NCBI GenBank assembly: GCA_000333855.2
Contig: CM007345.1
Span: 611,527 to 675,526 of the forward strand
Direction of reading: 5' to 3'
Source of the DNA: Endotrypanum monterogeii
Lineage: Eukaryota > Euglenozoa > Kinetoplastea > Trypanosomatida > Trypanosomatidae
Length of the DNA stretch: 64,000 bases
Below the pieces are notes generated by a model that was not told the origin of the DNA, did not search any database, and worked only from the letters and a program-made list of their open reading frames with translations. Shown here in pieces: positions 1-12,400 of the stretch (position 1 is the stretch's first letter; each line of letters opens with the position of its first letter). The position numbers were made by a program, and so were the translations under genes.

Positions 1-1015
1 CCGATAGTGGTGTTGCGGGGTACGGCTTCTTCACTCGGCTACGCACACCAGACAGGATGTGTGGGCGTGGTGCCTCGCACTGACGCAAGCACATCAGACG
101 CAGGGCACTGCCATTGCGGCGGCAGGCCCCAGGTGCTATGTTTCTACAGGACGGAGGTTTGTCGTTCAGACGGCTCTTACCTAGTTGTGTGTTGGGTACT
201 CGTCACGTGTGCGCGCGTGTGCGTGGCGGCCAGGGGGCAGCGGTTGTGGTTGTGGTTGTTCACGCAGCACTACCGATACCGCAGCACCAGAGCCACCCAC
301 AGCAGCCGCTGTGTCAGTCCGCAATATTGTGTCAGTCACATGCATACTCAGCGGTATCGGAGTGTTGCGTGTTACACATCATGTGGGGCTGCTGGTGAGG
401 TGCACGGCTCTCGGTGGGAGGGCAGGAGGGGGGAAGGGGACACGCAAGGGGTCAGCCACACCTCGAGGGTGTGAGGGTGGGGTGCAGACCGTGGGAGTGG
501 GCGTATGTGTAATTCTGCTGGAAAGGTGAGTGGGGGAAAGAGGGGAGAAGGGTAAGGTAGGAGAAGGGGGAATGGGACGGATGAGGGGCGGTGGAGGAGC
601 ACCGCTTCCTACAGTGTATGGGGAAACGTGTCTTCGACAGGCGGTAGTAGTTTTTCTATGTGTCGTCAAGCGGGACTCTTGGACCGTCGCACCCTGCGCT
701 ATCTACATGTAGTGGTAGCAGAAGAGAATACGGGTGTCGTAGCGGATGAGCAGACGAGAGGCGGAGGTAGCGAGACGGTAGAGAAGCGGTTGGTGTTGGC
801 GGGTGCGCACACGCAGAGTCGATCCATTATGAACAGTTCCGCTCCTCCCCCACATGAGGAAAGAAAAAAACATGACGAACGAATAAGTCGTTGCTGGATG
901 GTTTGAGTTAACTCTAGTACGTGTGTTTTCTTATTTGTTGTTGGTGGCATGAATGCATGTGGGGAATGGAGCTCACGCGTGTGTGCGTGTTGCTATCCTT
1001 TTTTCTTGGCGCAAC
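1..1015. other. Intergenic region, no supported gene
   Basis: This stretch lies downstream of the small Tim gene and should hold its 3' UTR and the leader of a gene beyond the left edge. Frames on either strand are biased towards G/T-rich or C/T-rich codons and match nothing I know. A purine-rich block at about 410-600 (a long pyrimidine tract on the minus strand) looks like a splice and polyadenylation signal for the next gene. No minus-strand frame of 60 codons or more starts within the first 370 bases. Confidence 0.6.
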
Positions 1016-1324
1016 TCACATGTTACCTGCTGCCGCGTCCTTCATCCACTGGTAGGGTAGGTCGCCGCTGCGCAGCTTTGTCTCAAAATCTTTTTTGTGA
1101 TCAATAGCCATGTACATGCCATTACGAATTTTGCTGATGCAGCGGTCGAGGCATGCTTTCTCACCGGGATGATATGGGATGGCGTCATCTCCGTAATGTG
1201 TGATGCACTTCTTCATACAGTACTCAAACCCCTCATGGTTGATGTGGTTAAGTTTTTCGGAGAGGATGACCGCCTCCGATTGGGACAGCCCCATGAGGCT
1301 GGGATTGGATTGCACCGGCTGCAT
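1016..1324 (-). CDS. Small Tim chaperone (Tim9/Tim10/Tim8/13 type)
   Basis: A 102-residue protein with twin CX3C motifs: C36-X3-C40 (CMKKC) and C58-X3-C62 (CLDRC), separated by 17 residues. This is the signature of the small Tim proteins. In that family the two cysteine pairs form disulphides in the mitochondrial intermembrane space, and hexamers escort hydrophobic carrier precursors to the inner-membrane TIM complex. Length and helical flanks fit the family. Trypanosomatids carry several divergent members, and I cannot say which one this is. The start is an ATG at 1324; a second Met at residue 11 is possible. It is the last gene transcribed in the window, after the CLK kinase. Confidence 0.85.
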   Translation of the reverse strand: MQPVQSNPSLMGLSQSEAVILSEKLNHINHEGFEYCMKKCITHYGDDAIPYHPGEKACLDRCISKIRNGMYMAIDHKKDFETKLRSGDLPYQWMKDAAAGNM

Positions 1325-1950
1325 ACTTCCTCCTTCCTATGTAGCGTAGATTTTTATCTATCCTTTTGCAGGTGGAAATAATTGTGGGGTGGGCAGCGGT
1401 GCGCGTGGGTAGAGATGGATAAGAGAAGACGGAGCGAAGACAACACCGCCCGCGTTAGAGAGAATGAGGATAGTTCAGTCGAGGAGATCGAGTTTATTAT
1501 TGTAAGGCGGAGGGGTGAAGTCACTACCACGGCTTCGCCACGCTACTCACCCTAGAAGGGACACACAGAGCACTCACGGAGCGCGTGAAAGAAGGGTCAG
1601 TCTCTACGATGGCCATCTGAGCATGCATCTATTTGATTAACATCATCAGATGGCGCCTTCGCTTGTTCACCTGTCGACTTCTTTTACCACTTCAAAGGGT
1701 GTCGTTTAAAAATATTTCTGTCTCCTTCGTTCCAGAGCATTTGTCGCATTGTTCAATAAAGACATACACAAGCACAGACACACATTACCTTTTTTTTTTT
1801 TTCATGTATGATGCTCTCTCTGCCCCTCCTGAAATTATTTGGTTAATATTTGAGGAAGGGAGAGGGAGAGTGTGTTGTACAGGGATATAAATGAAAAGAA
1901 TCGCTGAGGAGAACCCAAAAGAGAAGCAAAATTGTTTTTTTTCTCAGTTG

Positions 1951-2000
<50 letters not shown>

Positions 2001-2192
2001 ACAGACAGACAGACAGGACCCACGTGATCAAATAAGAGGGAGGGGGGGGGAGGCTTTGACATGTTATTCTTTATACACCACCATCACTAACAGATCCTGA
2101 ACCCTCCTCCCCACAAGTCTATCACACATACAATACACAAATAAAGGAAACTCTCAGGGAGGGGGGGGGCGGAAGGTGTGTTTGTGTGACTT
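1325..2192. other. Intergenic region with (CA)n microsatellite
   Basis: This spacer between the CLK kinase stop and the small Tim start holds a (CA)n tract at 1952-1995 followed by CAGA units to about 2017, a run of T at 1791-1801, and G runs at 2041-2050 and 2160-2170. On the minus strand these become TG, A and C runs, typical of trypanosomatid 3' UTR and splice-signal DNA. No gene is supported. Confidence 0.7.
1952..2017. repeat. (CA)n microsatellite grading into CAGA
   Basis: About 22 CA units are followed by degenerate CAGA/CACAGA units. On the coding strand it reads (TG)n. It lies in the CLK-Tim spacer. Confidence 0.95.
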
Positions 2193-4742
2193 CTACATGT
2201 TACGGAAAAAGGGGTGCTTCAAAGCCTCTTCTGCCGTGATGCGTTTGAATGGGTGGTAGTGAAGCATGCGCCGAGCTAGATCTAACAGATCTGGTAGTGG
2301 GGCCAGAATTTCGTCCAGAGTAGGTTTTTGCATCACGTAGTCGATGTCCGCTGGCAACGTCTCTTCAAGTGGCTCCAACTCCCCTTCCTCCGCCTTTCCA
2401 CTTGCCGCCGACGCGAAGCGCTGCTGCTTCGCCTGCTCATGCACCATAGTTTTGGAGACAGGCCACTTGAGATCGAAATCGCGGTTGTTTGGTTGGAGAG
2501 TGAAGTAATGGCAAAATGTGCGCATGTCGCATGCGAAGACACTGCGCAGGTTTGTTGCTGTTCCGCTGCGGATACCGTCCTTGTCGTGAAAGGCTCCGAT
2601 GACATGCTGCATCATGGCGAGGTGCTCCATCGTGTGGTTCGGCATAAAGAGGCATTCACCTGTGAGAAGTTCTGGTATCATACACCCCAAAGAAAATATA
2701 TCGGCCGACGTGTTCCACCCGAACCCGAGCAGCACCTCCGGGCTACGATAGTGTGAGGTCTGGATGTGGCTGTAGCTAACAGGGACATGCGCATAGCCTG
2801 GAATGGGGCTACGGTCGCGGAAGGTAGAGAGGAACTGCGCAGCGCCGAGGTCAACGACACGCACGCTGTTCATCACGGGCAACGGAACCCGAACGTAGTG
2901 CGCAGGTGTGAGGTTATTCTTTCGGCAATCGGCCGCGTCGACGGGCAGGGTGCTGAGGCCTGTTGACGACGTCGAGGCCGCTCCATCGACACTCACACGT
3001 GGCACTTCCAGCGGCGACACTTTGAGTCCCTCATGCTCAGGAGTAGGGCCGGTGGCGCCGCGCTGTGAGGATGGGGGGACTGCTGCAGCGTTCAAAGCTC
3101 CTTGCTCATCTCGATGGGCCCGCTGCTCAAGGGAGGAGCTGTGAAACTTAAAGCCGTCATTGGATCGTTTCTTCGACTCGGTGGCGGAGGTCGGGGGATT
3201 AGCAGCGGCCTCGCCGGTGCGGCGGACGTAGTGGGCATGATAAATGGCGACGTCAACGGAGAGGACACTGGAGGACTCAAAAAGAATGTTTTCTGGCTTC
3301 AAGTCGGTGTGCACGACGCCGCGGCAGTGGATAAACTGCAGAAAGGTCAATATTTGGTACAGCACCGCCTTGAGGAGTGGAAGGGGAAGTCCGCGGTAGT
3401 ACACGCGCCGGCGCTGCTGCTGGGAGGGCTGCTGGACGTCTCCCCTAGCGGAGGCGCCGCCGCTGCAGGTGCGCTTCTCCATCCGTGCCTCGGTCCGCAG
3501 CCTCTTGCGCCGAGCGGCGAGCGTGACTTCCTTGCTCCTTTGCCGAATTGTATTCAATACGTTCAGGAGTGTTGGCCCCATCACGGGAAAGACGATGGCC
3601 GGATGTACCGGGTGTGCAACGTAGCCCATGGGCACGAGAAAGCCGCCTTGATCAGCGAAGTACTGTTGCTTGATACCACATGTAGAGGCTGTGAACATCA
3701 CCACAGAGCGAACGGATATGTACGGCGATGGGGCTGTACCGTTGCGGTGTCCCGTTGCTGCTGCTGCCACTGTTGCTTCCTCCGGTGTTACTGATGGTGG
3801 GTCTGTGCAGATGGAGTTGAGAATAGTGAACTCGTCCCAGCACGCCTCGATGTACTCCTCCTTGTCCCGGAACACCTTTAGCGCCACACGCGCTGGTACA
3901 TCACCAGAAATTTGATTCGCCAGCGCCGGCGAGCACGGCGGTGCTATGCCTAGCACTACCTTTGAGAATGTTCCTTTGCCCAGTGTTCGTTGGTACAGGT
4001 ATGTGTCATACAGTACAAACTGCTTTTCACGCGTACAAGGGGCACCGTCATTGCCCTTTGGCATCCGCGTCGAGGAGGAGGCCATCGATTCTACGGAGTC
4101 CACCTCTACCACGCGAATGAAAGGCGTGGCGTCACGTCGGAACTTATCTGCGTACGCCTCGGTGAACATGGGGTACCTCTTTGATACATCCTCGACGTAG
4201 TTCCGTGGATCTTTTTCGTTTGTGTCATCTTCTGTATCCTCATCTTCTTCATTACTGTAGGATGACGACGTCGACGCTGACGCTGCGTGTGATGCGAGCG
4301 GGGAGGGGGGGCTTCGACATTTGCTTTTGCTGCTTGCACGTGATCGACTTGTGCAGGCCGAGCCGCTACTGTGTCCGTACAAATCGGAGTGGACTGATAC
4401 ACTTTCTACCTCGCTGTGGACAGTGCTGTATATCCCATGTGCCTGCTGCTCTTCATTTTCAGTGCCACCGTTCTGCGAAGCAGGATCAGCATAGTGGTGA
4501 CTTCGCGTCGTCACGTGTGATGTGCTGACAGTGGGATCTACATAAAGCTGCTGTTGTTGTTGTTGTTGTTGCTGGACCATCACAGTGCTGGTGGTGGTGT
4601 GGCTCTCAGAGCCGCTGCCGTATTCCTCCCCACGAGGGCTTTGGTGGCGAAGCAACTGCTGCGCCTGCGGACGATCCTCCTCACTATTTTTACTAGCACC
4701 ACGAGTACGCTTGAGGGGACCGTTCAAATCCTGTTGGAACAT
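2193..4742 (-). CDS. LAMMER/CLK-family protein kinase
   Basis: An 849-residue dual-specificity-type CMGC kinase. Residues 1-240 are low complexity, with a poly-Q run at about 57-65 and Ser/acidic stretches. The kinase domain starts near 245. It shows the glycine loop GKGTFSKV (255-262), VALK with Lys289, and the catalytic loop HTDLKPEN (478-485), where Thr in place of Arg is the CLK form. The diagnostic LAMMER box is EHLAMM (706-711). The Mg-binding DFG is DLG (631-633) and APE reads SPE. An insert of about 130 residues separates the catalytic loop from DLG. CLKs phosphorylate SR-type proteins; in trypanosomes two CLK-like kinases (KKT10/19) work at kinetochores. I cannot say which CLK this is. 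The frame extends upstream without ATG, so I start at Met 4742, 9 nt after a splice-acceptor-like AG. Confidence 0.9.
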   Translation of the reverse strand: MFQQDLNGPLKRTRGASKNSEEDRPQAQQLLRHQSPRGEEYGSGSESHTTTSTVMVQQQQQQQQQLYVDPTVSTSHVTTRSHHYADPASQNGGTENEEQQAHGIYSTVHSEVESVSVHSDLYGHSSGSACTSRSRASSKSKCRSPPSPLASHAASASTSSSYSNEEDEDTEDDTNEKDPRNYVEDVSKRYPMFTEAYADKFRRDATPFIRVVEVDSVESMASSSTRMPKGNDGAPCTREKQFVLYDTYLYQRTLGKGTFSKVVLGIAPPCSPALANQISGDVPARVALKVFRDKEEYIEACWDEFTILNSICTDPPSVTPEEATVAAAATGHRNGTAPSPYISVRSVVMFTASTCGIKQQYFADQGGFLVPMGYVAHPVHPAIVFPVMGPTLLNVLNTIRQRSKEVTLAARRKRLRTEARMEKRTCSGGASARGDVQQPSQQQRRRVYYRGLPLPLLKAVLYQILTFLQFIHCRGVVHTDLKPENILFESSSVLSVDVAIYHAHYVRRTGEAAANPPTSATESKKRSNDGFKFHSSSLEQRAHRDEQGALNAAAVPPSSQRGATGPTPEHEGLKVSPLEVPRVSVDGAASTSSTGLSTLPVDAADCRKNNLTPAHYVRVPLPVMNSVRVVDLGAAQFLSTFRDRSPIPGYAHVPVSYSHIQTSHYRSPEVLLGFGWNTSADIFSLGCMIPELLTGECLFMPNHTMEHLAMMQHVIGAFHDKDGIRSGTATNLRSVFACDMRTFCHYFTLQPNNRDFDLKWPVSKTMVHEQAKQQRFASAASGKAEEGELEPLEETLPADIDYVMQKPTLDEILAPLPDLLDLARRMLHYHPFKRITAEEALKHPFFRNM

Positions 4743-4806
4743 TGCGGGGGACTGGGGAGACACAGAGAAACACACACACACACGCAAAAAAAAAAAAGGA
4801 AGAGGT
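4743..4806 (-). promoter_or_regulatory. Predicted trans-splice acceptor of the CLK gene
   Basis: On the minus strand a T-rich pyrimidine run (4786-4806), a (GT)n stretch and CTCCCCAG precede the ATG. The first AG after the tract is at 4753-4752, predicting a 9-nt leader before the start codon at 4742. This is inferred from sequence only. Confidence 0.55.
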
Positions 4807-6416
4807 GGGTTGTGACGGTGTCTGTTTGTTGCACCGCCCTACGAAGACACTCAATAAGACCCCCCCTCCCTCCCTTCGTGGATTACTCAGTCCCGTTCAG
4901 TGTCTTTGTTGTCGGGTTTCGCTCACTCTTACCAACGTCCGAGCGCACGCAGGCACACTCGCAGCTGTGTCACGCCTCCTGTGTTTGTATCTTAATCTTG
5001 GGCTTTCTCTCTCTTCAGGGGATATTGGGCGTGCGCGCGTGAGTGCTGGACCGCTTTTGGTTTGAACGCAGGATCAACAACAACACTCTGGTAATGAATG
5101 CAGATGTAATATGGTGTGTGCCTACGTGTGAGGTGTTGGGGAGAGGGTCGTAGAAATATATATATATATATATATATATTCAAACAAATAAATTCTGTGC
5201 TCGTGCACACATAAACTATCACCCGAAGACACCAATATGATGTGTCTTTTCTTTCTACTTTCCTTTCACCTAATGCCGAGGACGTCCCTCTCTCGGTGCG
5301 TATCAATATATATATATATATATCTATATATATATTGCTTCCTCTTCGCACTGCTGATGCTTAAGCTACAGAAGCAACGTTTGTGTAGAGGCGCCTGGGC
5401 TTGTACATGTGCCAGGGTTTTGACCACAGCAGATGTTTTGCGGCACCGATCGTACGAGAGGGAGGAAGAGGAGGGGGGTGGGTGGGGAGAGTGGGTCAAT
5501 ACATACACATTTGCACGTGCGCTTGCGGGTACGACAGTATAACTGCAGAAGGTTGTGGAAGATACATCAATGACTTTCGTTCTTCAAATACACGCTAGCG
5601 TGCATGTGGGGACGGGAAGAGGAAGGGGGAGGGTGAACTCTCTGTGCTTGCAGTCGTTGTCGAGCCCTTGTATAAGTACGTGTGCACAGGTGTATGGGGG
5701 GAGTTACAACCAGGAAAAGAGAGAGAGGGAGAGGCGAGCTACCGGCAAAATTTGTTGAGAACCGCGGACAGGTTGTGCTTGGTGACCTCCAATGTGATAA
5801 CTGCGCGCACATTATATGACACGGAATGCTTTTTTTTTTTCTTCCCACGGGTTTTCATCGCCATACGTACACAAAACAGATGCGTGATGGCAAGTGATGT
5901 CAGCAGCGAGGGAGGCAGAGGATGAAGAGACGGTCGCTGCTTCTGAGGGGGCGGGTGTGTATGTATGTATGTGTGTGCGTGTGCGTGTGCAGTGCGGCTC
6001 CTTGTGCCGGTAGCCCATGGCGAGCGGTGGTGAATCCAATGCGAATACTAAGGCTTCTCACCCCCCTCTCTCTCCCTTCCGAATATCTGCGCACAACACC
6101 ATACCCATCACCACGATGAAAATCCATACCAGACTACATATGCACGTACACTCGTGCCCGATTTTGAGGCCGTGCCTAGGTGCACATCCTCACCATCCAA
6201 GGAGGGCACACCTCTTGCATCCCCTCCACACATGCCTGGGACAACGTTGTCCAACTAAAACTTTTTTTTTTTCCATTATCGTCCCTCATGTCGGCTGAGT
6301 TGCTGCGTGTTTTTATCGGCGACAGTGATGGTAATTGCTGTGATGTTGGGGAGGGCGAAGAGATAGAGGGTGGCGTGGAGTTGTCTGCAGTAATGCCTGA
6401 GGTATGCACTGGTCGG
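4743..6416. other. Intergenic region with (TA)n tracts
   Basis: This 1.7-kb spacer separates TRAPPC8 (stop at 6417) from the CLK start. It contains (TA)n tracts at 5156-5179 and 5306-5335, a G-rich block near 5460-5495 and A/T homopolymers. No frame has protein-like composition or a recognisable domain. Confidence 0.65.
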
Positions 6417-9400
6417 TCAGCTGCCGTCGCGGTCACTGCAGCGTGGGTGGGTGATAGGGTATTGCTTATTGCTGGCAGAGGAAGAGGGGCTCTTTGATTC
6501 CCCGGTGTGCCGTAGAGTTGTTGGCGAAGAGAGCGGCTCTGGCGATGTCTGCGTCTGCGGATCCCCACCACCATCCGCGCTCATCTGCACACAAGCGCCT
6601 TTAGGGTCGGCTTCGCTCGAGCGCAACGAGCGGGTCTGTGACGACGACATGTCACTTTGTGCATTGACATCAGCTGTGCATAGGGGCTCCGAGGTCCCGC
6701 GCACGGGAATCTCTGCTGCGCCAGCGTTGTTATTTGTGTCATCGACAGATTTCAGAGGATGCAGGCTCTCTCTTGATCGGTCCTTTAGGCTGGTCTTTAT
6801 ATCACTAATATCGAAGGTGAGAGCGGTATCTGCCACATGGCGCTCGAAGGCCACTGCGGGAATGTGTAGAGGGCTGCCCAGATCCGTCCCAACGTCGAGC
6901 GGCTCCTGCGCCAGTAGGAGGGGGGAGGGGAAGCGTTCTTGTGCGTCGGTGAAGGTCACATCGGCAGTGGAGCGTGAGAGAGACTTCGTCTTGTGCGATA
7001 TTACGGACGCGACACTTCCTCCGCTGCGCGTCGAAGGGGCGGTGTTCATGGAGAGCGACGGAGCAGGTGCTGTCATTGATGGCGATTTCCGGGAAGCGCT
7101 CCAAAGGGGATCCTCGGCGGTGGTTGCGACGCCCGGGGCGCTGATGAGAAGCTTGGAGGTGGAGGGAGAGCTGTTAGCTGCCCAGTATCCGGACTTCGAC
7201 TCAGCTCCTTCCGCCACCTTCACGGTGGGGCGGTATATGTACTGCAGGGCATAGGGGTCGGACGCGTTTCCACGGCTCGACCTCTCAAGCTCCATCTCGA
7301 AGTTTTCTAGCTGTCGGAAAAACTTTTGGGCAGCGCGATGCGAAGGCGTCACCGTAGCCTTCGATGAGGTGTTTGGGCTAAGTGTCGCAGTGGAGGAAGC
7401 AGGGGCCTCGGGTTTCTGGATCGAGACACCAGGGCCGTCTTTTGTGGTAAGCGGTGCAGAGACATTGTCATCGACTACGATCACGTGTGTGAGCGCTGGC
7501 GCAGTGGACGGAATGACCTGACTGACTGTGGTACCACCGGCAGGGCCAAGAGGAGTGAGCTCACGCACCAGCTCCGCGGCCCGCGTGCCGTAGCGTCCTG
7601 CCAGCGCCATCACACTGTCATGTTCAGCAACTAACGGATATCCAGGAGAGGCTCGATTTGATTTGCACAATTCCGTGCTCCGAATTTCTCCAGCGTTGGC
7701 TGCCACCGACAGTGTTCTGTGAGTCCGCAATGCGCGGATGAGAGACTCAAGCGTCATACCCGTGCGCATGAGAGGAGGCTCCGTAGCGACAGTGTTACCG
7801 TCCTGAAACGGCGCCGGTACAGCCCCCGTGCCGCGCATTTCCTTCGCGTTGCCACCGTTGCAGCACCGCATTTCAGCGTTGTGCAGAAAGCAGATAGGCG
7901 CAGCAGTCAGGGAGATGCGCTGGCAATCCACCAGTCCAGGATGCAGCGCAAGTGCTGTAAAGTACACCTGGTATTCTTCGCTTGGCATGAGTAAAAATAT
8001 GTGCTTCGTCTTGCCAATAAACATTACCGAGTCCCCGGAGCGGCGGGCAGCCACCCCGGGCAACGACAAAGCTGGCGGCAGTCCTGCCCTGCCGTGCTGG
8101 CTCTCTTTTGCATTTCCTATACGGATATCCTCGAGAGGGGAGGGGCGCCGTTGTGGCACCGAGGACTGCAGTGCTTCGGCGGTCACAAGCAGCGGCACAG
8201 GCGCCAGTGAAAGACAGCGGAGTAGCACTGGTATTGAGACCGATATAGTGCTCTCTAACGCTTGCCCCTTGGCGACTTGCACGACTGGCGGTACGTGAAT
8301 GTGGGACACCACGGCTCCTTGCCAGGGCTTTAGGCTAGTGTAAGATATCAGCATGGCGTCGCACAGTTCCTGTTGAGTTTGCTCAACTGACATACTAGCA
8401 GCCCCGACCGTCGGCGGCAGCGTGGCCACACTCTCCTGCGCAGCCTGCCGCTGCTGTTGCTGTGCTAGTGTCTGATACACATGCTCGATAGGATCCACAA
8501 AAAGAAACACTTGACCCTTCCGAAGTTTCACACCGTCACAAGCACGTTCATTGTCTTGCTTGTGACGGTGCACGGCGACTTCTTCTTCGCGTACCCACGT
8601 CACGGCAATGGCAAGTGGGGTGTACTGTTCTATAGCACCCCCGCAGAGACGCCGTTCCTCTTCCACCTCGTCGCACCGGCGCTGCTGGGCAGTCTTCGCT
8701 TTCGCCCTCTGTTGCCCAGCTTTGTCGGCGTAGAATGCCAAAGTGCCTCCGGACTTGCTGGGCAAGGCGCTGGCGCCAACGTTGCCCGGGCCGAGGCACG
8801 AGGTTTGCAGAAAGAAAAGATTGCGTTCGGACTGGGATATAGTTGTACCAAGCTGTTCCTCAATCGCCGTCACCCGCGCTGCTGACGGAAGGGCACGGGC
8901 CAGCGCAATGCAGGTCGTGTCGCGGTATGGGCACTGTACTTCTTCAGTGGCGTTATTCACCACCGCACCCTGCACCGTCGTGTCCGCATCCTTCGCCGCG
9001 TTTGGCTGTCGCTTTATCAGGAGAGGCACCGTCAGTGAGTCTTCGTGAGAGAGCAGGCAGTGCATGGCGCGGTCGGAAAACAGTTCCTCACAACCTTCAC
9101 ATTCCACACCCCAACGTGGACTATGGACGGCCAGCACACGGGCCACGCGCACGGGCGCGTACGCGAGCCCTTTCCCGTGAATGTGCACCGAAGATTGTGC
9201 GTTGGCGTCGCCTGAACATGGGGTCGTTTGTGCTACATCGGTGGCTCTCGCCGGGGTGGGGACAGGCTCGTTACCCATGGTGGCGATTGCGGTCGTGGGT
9301 GCTACGACTGGACAAATGTTTTTCACCGTCAGCACTACCGCAGTTCGTAGCGATGCGTTGGCTGGCGGCAGCACTGTTGAGTACAGCGCCACTACTGGAT

Positions 9401-12400
9401 GAACTTCGCATTGGCGCAGCATTCGATGCAGACGTACCGAAACCGCTGACCCGCCCAGCGACTTGTAAGTCCAAAAACCTGCGGCAGGGCTGTGGTGATG
9501 CGACGAGGTTGGCGTCGTCAAAGTCGACGCCGGTAAGGAATCTGTTGGTGGGGTGAATGCAGTGGGGTCGATTCCCGTGGTAGTCGTAGACCAGGAAGGT
9601 TCCAGCGAGGCTGGCGCCGACAGGGGCCCAGAAAGGTATCCGACGAGAAAAAAAAGGTAGTTGGTTGTGTTCTGAAGCGCTGTATCGCCGCGTCGACGTT
9701 GCGCACGTATAGTGACACTAAAGGAACGAGTTTCTTGCGCCTTCAGTTCCTCCGCTAGCACCAAGGGAGTTTCCCGATCAAGGTTCTGTAGTCGGTCAAA
9801 TTCTTCGACGTACATGAGATGCGATGCCGAGGGATTCCGTTGCAGAACTACGTGTGTCGCATCCCGATGCACACTCGTGTTTCTCAGCACAAGGCTGGTT
9901 TGGAAGTATTCTCCATCGTATAGGTGTTCCGGAAGTGAAGGCTGGAGGGTGGCGGTGACGCACGCCTTCGATGGCGTTACCGTCACCTGAATATTTTGTT
10001 TTGCATCGAGCGAAGGCATCGGGTGCTCGAACGCGTACTCGTAAACGCTTTCTGGAGAGCCGGGCCGACTTTCCCGTGTAGCCAAGTAGTAGTACCCCTC
10101 TTGACCCAATAAACACCAGCTAAAGCCGATGATCGCATACTCACCTTCCGTTACAGGGTCAAAGGATAAGAAGACACGCTGGCGCCCGCCGGCCTTGAGG
10201 CGCACCGTCTGCGTCGCCGAGCTTTTCCACAGCTGCTCTGGTGACGCGTACGCAAGGTATAGCAGTGTCAGCCCGGACGCCTCAATCGGGTAACCGATGG
10301 GGTTCTCCATGATAAAGCTGAGCAGAAGAGGCTCACCCTTGGCGATGGTGTAGCGTCGCTGCGACTCGGCAGCCGTCCCTGACGTCGGTTTTGTCGCTGG
10401 AACCCTGCACTCGTTCTGGTGCGATCCTGTTTGCTCTGGCAGCGTCGGCGACAGGGCTTTGCTGTGTGCATCGACTACTGCGTGGTGCCAGTGACCGTTG
10501 CTGGCTTCTTGGCTGGGTCGTTGTGCAGCGGGGGGGTAGTGCGTTTGCACCTTCAGGACCTTCTCCGTGTACTTCTCCAGGAGTTTCTCCATACCGCGCC
10601 ACTCTCTCCTTGCCGCTGCCTCGCCCATCTTGCGTGTGGCATCGTCGGTGAATGTGTCGGCGCTGTAGTCGTTCCGGTCGACGTGAAAGGAGTGGCGGAG
10701 AATTCGGGGCATCGGCATGTGCGGGCAGAGGGTGTAGCGCATCTTCACGAGCACCCGTTTTTGTTGACCCCAGAACTCTTCGAATGCCTGCTGCGCGGTG
10801 GAGGGGTTACGGTACAGAGGTGTCCCTTGTGCAACGGCGGCACTGGCCATGGCGATCCCACGCACCTCTTGGCCCAACTGCGTGTACAGCTGACCCGTTG
10901 TCAGATAGAGGTGCTCCGTGAGAATTTTCCACGTTTCCTCTGGATCAATGACGCGGAGCAGTCTTAGGACACGCAGGTAGCAGCGTAGCGCCTGCTCTGG
11001 TAGGTTCTCAGTGCGGTACAGGGCGCCTGCCTGTTGCAGCCGTTGCATAAACCGGCGAAGGTTCATGTATATAGGGTAGTCTCTCGGAATCGACGGTGTT
11101 ACTGCCAGCTCAGCTGGGATCGGCGGATTCGTGAAAACCGCAATGCCGGCTAACATGTCGTTCACGATGCTGTTGATCAGATTATGTTGCTGCAGGATGC
11201 CACACCGTTGCAGGTGGTGCAGTATCGCATAGCACCGATCCAGCATAGGCGGTATACGAACTCGACTGCTCTCGTAGAGCAAAAAAGCTACGCGCATCGC
11301 GTGCGCAGACATTCCAGCCGCTAGGTAGTCGTTCCACGCCACCTCCCACCGGTTCGTCTGCGAGCTGGCCCGCTGCATTGTGGACATCACGCCGGTGTAC
11401 CACGGTGTCAGGCTCTGAGGTGCAAGCTTGCCCTGGAGGAGCTGCGTCACGCCAATGCTCTCCTGGCATGCTGCAATGAAGCCCCGATTAAACGGCCTCA
11501 GCGCCAGCGTCTCGAGAAGTTCTTCAATGCACATGCGGTAGTACGAGGCAGCGCCTTTCAGGTCCTGCAGTGCCAGCGAGAGATCACCGCAGTGCCTCAT
11601 CTGCATTTCCAGCGAATGGGCTACGTACATTGGGCGCATGGAAGAGTCTGGGGCGTTGGGAACGTTGACGACATCTGCACTGCGCGGTCGACCCTCGTCC
11701 TTTCCCTTGAACCAGGCCGCCATCTTCCCCAGTGTTGTTGTGCGCCGCTCTTGGACGGATAGGTCCAGCATGCGCAGCCGCCGCTCCACAAATTTGAAAA
11801 GAGACTGAGAGAGGTAGTAGGACATGACGTTGTGTATTTCTGTCACGTCCTCAGGACTCATGTAGCATCCCGTGATGATGGCTCTGTTTGTGTTTGGCCA
11901 CGTGCCGCAGGTGCTGCGCAGTGTGCGAAAAGAAAGCACTGGCGTGGAACCAATGGGGCTACCGGTTGGCGGAACGGTACCGGAGGGGATGGAGGTGGTT
12001 GAGGCGTTAGGAGATCGTGAGGCGGCGACGGCGGCGTTAGTGTCGGTGGGCAGTGCTGTTGCGACTGCCTGATGCAGCGCTTGTGCAGATGGTACGTCCA
12101 TCACCTTCGGGGAGGCCTCAATCCACATAGAGGGGTCGAGGTTCTTCACGGCACGCGGATCGAAGACGGAGTTGAGTTTGATGAGTGCGCAATAGTTGGC
12201 ACCGTAGAGCTGTTGCACAGCTGCAAGGATCTGTCGCGCTGTGCTCAGGGACGGACTCACGGGTGAGGTGTTGTCGTGCACGATCAGATAGTAGTAATGC
12301 AGCTCCGTGTCCAAGCCGGGGAGACTACGGCGCAGTTCGTGAATGCGCCGTGCCTGTGCGCGGAAGGCCGCGAGGATGCCCTCAATACCGCCGGTTTCGC

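Noticed and set aside
3102..3794. Plus-strand frame of 230 codons
   Set aside because: It is antisense to the CLK kinase domain, whose motifs are intact on the minus strand.
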